Below, in pieces: positions 59,765-64,000 of a stretch of DNA of 64,000 bases (position 1 is the stretch's first letter; each line of letters starts with the position of its first letter). The position numbers and the translations under genes are program-made. The notes below the pieces were generated by a model. It saw only the letters and a program-made list of their open reading frames with translations, made no database searches and was not told the origin of the DNA. The DNA is taken from assembly GCA_016713035.1 (NCBI GenBank), contig JADJPW010000003.1, forward strand, positions 372,001 to 436,000, in the 5' to 3' direction. Source of the DNA: Verrucomicrobiaceae bacterium (lineage in GTDB: Bacteria > Verrucomicrobiota > Verrucomicrobiia > Verrucomicrobiales > Verrucomicrobiaceae).

Positions 59765-62491
59765 TCACCCTTTCGTACAAAACACGAGCCGCAGGGAGTC
59801 TAGGCGGACGACGGCTCCATCGAGCGCGGTTTCGATCTGCTGGAGATGGGCTCGGAGGGCAGCGATCTCCTCTGGCCGGACGTGATCGTTGCGCTGGCGC
59901 AGGTCTTCCATTCGGGAGATTTCTGCTTCGATCTGCGTGCTGGCGGCTTCTTTGGATGCTGCGACGAGCTTGGCCAGCTCGGCCTCCGCGAACTTGCGTG
60001 ATTTTGAGATCATCGAAGGGAAGAGCTTGGTGCGGATCGCTGGCTTTTCAAAGAGCGTGGTGGGCTTGCTCTTGGTCAGTTTCAGCTCGGCGAAGGGATC
60101 TTTTTCACGCAGATCTTCATTGGCGTGATTGACCACGATGCGCACTGGCGTGGCCGCGAGGAAGCGGTCCACATGCAGCGCGGCGGGTGCGACGCACTCG
60201 ACGACGTAGTGCGTCTCCAGCAGCAGGCCCTCACTGCCGCCTTTGCTGGTGGCAAAGGTGCTGTTTCCGTCCTCACTGCCGAGGAGCAAATCGAGCACAC
60301 CACGCACCAGCGGGTGGTCCTGCGTGAGGAAGGCGATGTTTTCGCGGCTCAGTGCCCGTGTGCGGTCAAATGTCACCACCAAGCCGTCTTCCGGCAACGA
60401 GGGGAAGCGATCTGTTTTGATGTCCTCCGGCTTCAGGAAATAGGAGCGCGGGCCGCTCTCCTCCACATGCAGTCCGAAGTGATCGACCAGTTTGATGAAA
60501 AATGCCTCGAACTCCTCACTCACATCCTGTGCCTTGACGACATCAATGACTACCTGCGCCTGCTCTGGTTTGCATGAATTGAGCTCCAGCAGCCTGTCCT
60601 GGCCTTTTTCGAGCTTCTTCACGATTTTGGCGCTCAGAGCTCGTGATTCGTCCAAAAAGGCTTTCAGCGCCTTCTCATCAAATTTCGCCAAAAGAGCCTC
60701 AAGGCCTGATTGGAGCCCCTGAGCGATTTCGGTGGCTCCGTGCAGGTTTTTTTCAAAGGCATTCAGTCCTTCATGATACCAGCGGGCCAGCACTTCCTGC
60801 TCTGTCTGGCGGAAATACGGCACATGCACATGGATGGTGCTGGTCTGGCCGATGCGGTCCAGGCGGCCGATGCGCTGCTCCAGCAGCTCTGGATCACCTG
60901 GCAGGTCAAAGAGCACCATGTGGTGCGCAAACTGGAAATTCCGCCCCTCACTGCCGATCTCCGAGCAGATCAGGATGCGTGCGCCATCTTCATCGGCAAA
61001 AAACGCGGCGTGCCGATCACGCTGCGTCATCGTCAGTCCCTCGTGGAACTGGGCGGCGTTCACATTGAGCTCACGCAGCAGTTTTTCGTGGATTTCGCCC
61101 GCGAGCTCGCGGCTACGGCAGATGAGCAGCACCTTTTGATCGCCGATCTGCTTCAGCAGGCCAGCGAGCCACTTCACCTTCGTGCCCACGCCGTCCTCGC
61201 CTGCATCCAGTGCGGCGAGATGCGCTTCACGAGTGGGGAAGCCGGTCAAAGCCGCACGCGTGTTGCGGAACATCACCCGCCCCGTGCCGAACTCATCGAG
61301 CAAGCCGGAGATGAGCTTCTCACGCACGCTTTCATCCTTCTTCAGCGCCTTCACCAGCTCCTGAAGATGCGCGGATTTCTTGGTGAAGAGTTTTTCGTCT
61401 TTCGCCGTCAGCTTCTTGCCATCCACCAGGCGATCGATCGCACCAGCCACCTCGACGAATTGCTCAGAGTCCGCGATGAACTGCTCCAGCTTATCGTAGC
61501 GATTCGCATCCAGCAGACGCAGACGAGCAAAGTGGCCCTCAGGGCCGAGCTGCTGCGGTGTGGCGGTCAGCAGCAGCAGGCCGGGCACTTTTGCAGCGAG
61601 TTTTTCCACCAGCGCATACTCAGGGCTCACAGTCTGCGTGCTCCACTCCAGATGATGCGCTTCATCGACGACCATCAGGTCAAATCCGGCCTCAAGGGCC
61701 TGTTCGGCACGCTTTTCGGAGTGCGCGAGGAATTTGGTGCTCGTCAGGATGAGCTGGCTTTCGAGGAAAGGATTGCCGTTTTCCTCATTGGCCTCCACAG
61801 CCTCACAGCGCTCCTCATCATAAATGGCAAACAGCAGGTGAAAGCGGCGGAACAGCTCCACGAACCACTGATGCACCAGCGCCTCTGGCACCAGGATCAG
61901 CACACGCTCCGCACGGCCCGTGAGGTGCAGGCGGTGGAGGATGAGACAGGCCTCGATCGTCTTGCCCAGGCCCACTTCATCCGCCAGCAGCACGCGTGGC
62001 AGCAGACGGCCAGCGACCTCACTAGCGATGTACATTTGGTGCGGCAGCAGATCCACCCGCCCACCACAAAAGCCGCGCACAGGTGACTGCCGCATCTCCG
62101 CACGGTGCCGCAGCGCCTCCACCCTCAGGTCAAAGGTGTGCAGATCGTCGATCTGGCCCGCTTTGAGCCGGTCCTCTGGCTTGGAGAAGCTCAGCGTATC
62201 CGCCAGCTCTGCCTCACTGATTTCCACGCTGTCCGCCTGATAAAAAAGGATCTTCTGCCGCTCCTCCACACCGGTGACATTCAGTGTACGGCCATCATGC
62301 GTCTTGACGGTATCACCGGGCTGGAATTTCACCCGGCGCAGCGGAGCGGAGGCCAGCGCATACACCCGCGCCTGCTGGGCTGCGGGGAAGTACATCTGCA
62401 CGCGGCCAAACTCTGCTTTTCCGATCACACCGATACCGAGTTCCGGTTCGGAATTACTAACCCAACGCTGTCCAGGAGAAGGAATATCCAT
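59765..62491 (-). CDS. rapA: RapA-like SNF2 helicase
   Basis: RapA recycles RNA polymerase after termination. The 908-residue protein has N-terminal SH3-like Tudor domains (~1-120, e.g. VKTHDGRTLNVTGVEERQ). The SNF2 ATPase follows: Walker A LLADEVGLGKTIEACLI at ~168-184, DEAH at 276-279, LLLLTATPQQLGPEGHFARL, and helicase motif VI in FDLPGDPELLEQRIGRLDRIGQT. The C-terminal half has coiled and RapA-specific segments. Full length compares well with E. coli RapA (968 residues). Confidence 0.93.
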   Translation of the reverse strand: MDIPSPGQRWVSNSEPELGIGVIGKAEFGRVQMYFPAAQQARVYALASAPLRRVKFQPGDTVKTHDGRTLNVTGVEERQKILFYQADSVEISEAELADTLSFSKPEDRLKAGQIDDLHTFDLRVEALRHRAEMRQSPVRGFCGGRVDLLPHQMYIASEVAGRLLPRVLLADEVGLGKTIEACLILHRLHLTGRAERVLILVPEALVHQWFVELFRRFHLLFAIYDEERCEAVEANEENGNPFLESQLILTSTKFLAHSEKRAEQALEAGFDLMVVDEAHHLEWSTQTVSPEYALVEKLAAKVPGLLLLTATPQQLGPEGHFARLRLLDANRYDKLEQFIADSEQFVEVAGAIDRLVDGKKLTAKDEKLFTKKSAHLQELVKALKKDESVREKLISGLLDEFGTGRVMFRNTRAALTGFPTREAHLAALDAGEDGVGTKVKWLAGLLKQIGDQKVLLICRSRELAGEIHEKLLRELNVNAAQFHEGLTMTQRDRHAAFFADEDGARILICSEIGSEGRNFQFAHHMVLFDLPGDPELLEQRIGRLDRIGQTSTIHVHVPYFRQTEQEVLARWYHEGLNAFEKNLHGATEIAQGLQSGLEALLAKFDEKALKAFLDESRALSAKIVKKLEKGQDRLLELNSCKPEQAQVVIDVVKAQDVSEEFEAFFIKLVDHFGLHVEESGPRSYFLKPEDIKTDRFPSLPEDGLVVTFDRTRALSRENIAFLTQDHPLVRGVLDLLLGSEDGNSTFATSKGGSEGLLLETHYVVECVAPAALHVDRFLAATPVRIVVNHANEDLREKDPFAELKLTKSKPTTLFEKPAIRTKLFPSMISKSRKFAEAELAKLVAASKEAASTQIEAEISRMEDLRQRNDHVRPEEIAALRAHLQQIETALDGAVVRLDSLRLVFCTKG

Positions 62492-62654
62492 GTTTAAAAA
62501 AGGGCGCAGAGGCTACGAGACAGAGCTGGCAGTGCAATCGCTCAATATGGTAAAAATGAAGCTGTTCGGATGCTGCTCGTTACGCGGTGCTTGCGGTGGA
62601 TAGAGTTGGTCTTGCTACTTGAAACCCCACTTTGCCCGGCCTAAACGCCATCTC

Positions 62655-63512
62655 GTGAAGATCGTACGCCTCCTCGCCGCTGTGTTGCTCACCGCCTGTG
62701 GCCCCACCCCGCCGCAGACTGTGGACACACGCCCGCTCGTCGTCGCCACCACGACCATGGTCGCGGATCTAGCGGCACAGATCGGCGGGGCAGACATCCG
62801 GCTCGCGGCTCTGATGGGCCCTGGGGTCGATCCGCACCTCTATAAACCGGGCGCTAGTGATGCCCAAAAGCTCTCTCAGGCCAAAGTCGTGCTCTTCAGC
62901 GGCCTCCACCTCGAAGGCCGCATGGCCGACATGCTGGAAAAACGCGGCGTCGCCGTCACGGTGGGCATTCCCAGCGCTGAATTGCTGCTAAACGATGGCC
63001 ATCCAGATCCTCATGTCTGGGGAGACGCCCAGCTTTGGTCCCACTGCATCGACCCCGTCGTCGAGGCACTCAGTGCAGCCCATCCAGCTCAAAAAGCCGC
63101 TTTCACGGAGCGCGGAGCCCAGCTCAAGACCACCTACGCCACGCTCCATGCCTGGGCGAAAAGCGAGATCGCGAAAATCCCCGCCTCGCAGCGCATCCTC
63201 ATCACCAGCCATGATGCTTTTGCGTACTTTGGCCGCGCCTATGGGCTCCAGGTCGTCGGCGTGCAGGGCATCTCCACGGTGAGTGAGGCGGGGCTCGCCG
63301 ATGTCGCCCAGGCGGTGGATTTCATCAAAGCGAAAGCGGTGAAAGCCATCTTCGTCGAGAGCAGCGTGCCGCATGCCACCATCGAGCGGATCGCGCAGGA
63401 CAGCGGGGCAAAAATCGGTGGGGAGCTCTTCTCCGATGCCCTCGGCGAAAACCAGACTTACGAGCAAATGCTCCGCGCCAACGTCAGCCGCATCGTGGAG
63501 GCACTGAAATGA
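62655..63512 (+). CDS. Metal ABC transporter substrate-binding lipoprotein
   Basis: The protein is of the ZnuA/TroA/MntA cluster A-I type that captures Zn, Mn or Fe. A GTG at 62655 gives MKIVRLLAAVLLTACGP, a lipoprotein signal with lipobox LTAC; a TTG at 62619 would add 12 residues before it. Family motifs with metal ligands are GPGVDPHLYKPGASD (first His), GHPDPHVWGDAQLW (second), LITSHDAFAYFGRAYGL (third) and GGELFSDALGE (Asp). The ABC ATPase overlaps its stop by 4 bases. The metal is not decided by the sequence. Confidence 0.92.
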   Translation: MKIVRLLAAVLLTACGPTPPQTVDTRPLVVATTTMVADLAAQIGGADIRLAALMGPGVDPHLYKPGASDAQKLSQAKVVLFSGLHLEGRMADMLEKRGVAVTVGIPSAELLLNDGHPDPHVWGDAQLWSHCIDPVVEALSAAHPAQKAAFTERGAQLKTTYATLHAWAKSEIAKIPASQRILITSHDAFAYFGRAYGLQVVGVQGISTVSEAGLADVAQAVDFIKAKAVKAIFVESSVPHATIERIAQDSGAKIGGELFSDALGENQTYEQMLRANVSRIVEALK

Positions 63513-64000
63513 CGACAACGCCCGCGCTCGAGCTCCACGATCTCACCGTCAGCTACGCCCAAAAACCGGTGCTCTATGGCATCGACGTGCAGGTGCCACA
63601 GCGCTCCATCACCGGCATCATCGGTCCGACCGGAGCCGGCAAAAGCACCATGATCCGTGCCATCATGGGCCTCACGCCGCTGAATGGCGGATGGGTCAAG
63701 ATTTTCGGTGAGTCCTTCCTGCAAAGCCGCCACCGAGTCGGCTACGTGCCGCAGCGTGAGCAGGTCGATTGGGATTTTCCAGTCAATGTCATGGATGTGG
63801 TCCTCATGGGCCGCTACGGCCGCCGTGGCTGGCTGCGCCGTGTCACGAAAGAGGACCACCGCATCGCGGAAGAGAGCCTCGAAAAAGTCGGCATGCTGCC
63901 CTTTCGGCATCGTCAAATCGCCAACCTCAGCGGTGGCCAGCAGCAGCGTGTCTTCCTCGCCCGTGCTCTCGCCCAGCAAAGTGATCTCTACCTCATGGAC
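63509..64000 (+). CDS. Metal ABC transporter ATP-binding protein (partial)
   Basis: The reading frame starts at the ATG overlapping the previous stop (ATGA) and is still open at the window end, so 164 residues are seen. Walker A is GPTGAGKST, the Q loop lies in YVPQREQVDWDFP, the signature is LSGGQQQR and Walker B starts at LYLMD. It powers the Zn/Mn/Fe importer of the preceding gene. The permease is expected just beyond the window. Confidence 0.94.
   Translation, partial: MTTTPALELHDLTVSYAQKPVLYGIDVQVPQRSITGIIGPTGAGKSTMIRAIMGLTPLNGGWVKIFGESFLQSRHRVGYVPQREQVDWDFPVNVMDVVLMGRYGRRGWLRRVTKEDHRIAEESLEKVGMLPFRHRQIANLSGGQQQRVFLARALAQQSDLYLMD

Overview
The window looks like chromosomal DNA of a Verrucomicrobia bacterium, perhaps near Prosthecobacter/Verrucomicrobium. 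This is inferred, not proved. The support is the GC-rich coding style, a giant secreted protein built of Delta-60 and choice-of-anchor repeats, a GxxExxY gene, a sulfatase, LamG and PQQ-propeller exported proteins, many Tat or Sec signal peptides, and short arrays of CAGGATTA-type repeats between genes.

Layout. 1-5.6 kb (minus): DUF1015 protein, argA, a LamG protein and a TonB-like/OmpA fusion. 5.8-9.2 kb: Tat-exported superoxide dismutase, a small membrane protein, a rhodanese and a hybrid histidine kinase. 9.4-27.5 kb: the translation cluster rpmI-rplT-pheS-pheT. Its middle is split by a 12.9-kb gene for a 4,315-residue subtilase-like protein, and pheS and pheT are separated by a GxxExxY gene bracketed by inverted repeats. 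27.5-35.7 kb is an accessory island: a HEAT-repeat gene flanked by two copies of the pheT 3' end, an intact IS5-family element, one exported-protein gene broken by two further insertion sequences, and a metallophosphoesterase. 35.9-45.1 kb: ceramidase-like protein, PQQ propeller, Dabb lipoprotein, DUF2071 protein, several exported or membrane proteins of unknown role, trpF and a degenerate receiver domain. 45.2-47.9 kb: two acidic proteins followed by an ExbB/ExbD pair. 47.9-57 kb: SMP-30 lactonase, a long G tract, smpB, rpoZ, a Gfo/Idh/MocA oxidoreductase, ispF, a PHP phosphatase with a histone-H1-like tail, tRNA-Thr and a sulfatase. 57-64 kb: an unknown protein, an IlvD/Edd dehydratase, rapA, and the start of a Mn/Zn/Fe ABC transporter that runs off the window.

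The most interesting object is the giant gene. Its C-terminal three quarters are three tandem super-repeats of about 1,030 residues. Each has two choice-of-anchor D domains followed by exactly 14 Delta-60 repeats. Repeats 7 and 14 of every block depart from the usual DGK signature, mostly to DGS, which suggests two seven-bladed propellers per block and six in all. The second most informative region is the island at 27-35 kb, where target duplications and reading frames allow the order of insertions to be reconstructed.

Sequence quality. Several otherwise intact genes (pheT, the PQQ-propeller gene, possibly the argA N-terminus) carry single-base frame breaks at short homopolymers, and there is a 58-base G run. 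Some of these are likely sequencing or assembly errors, so I annotate such genes as whole genes with a frameshift.
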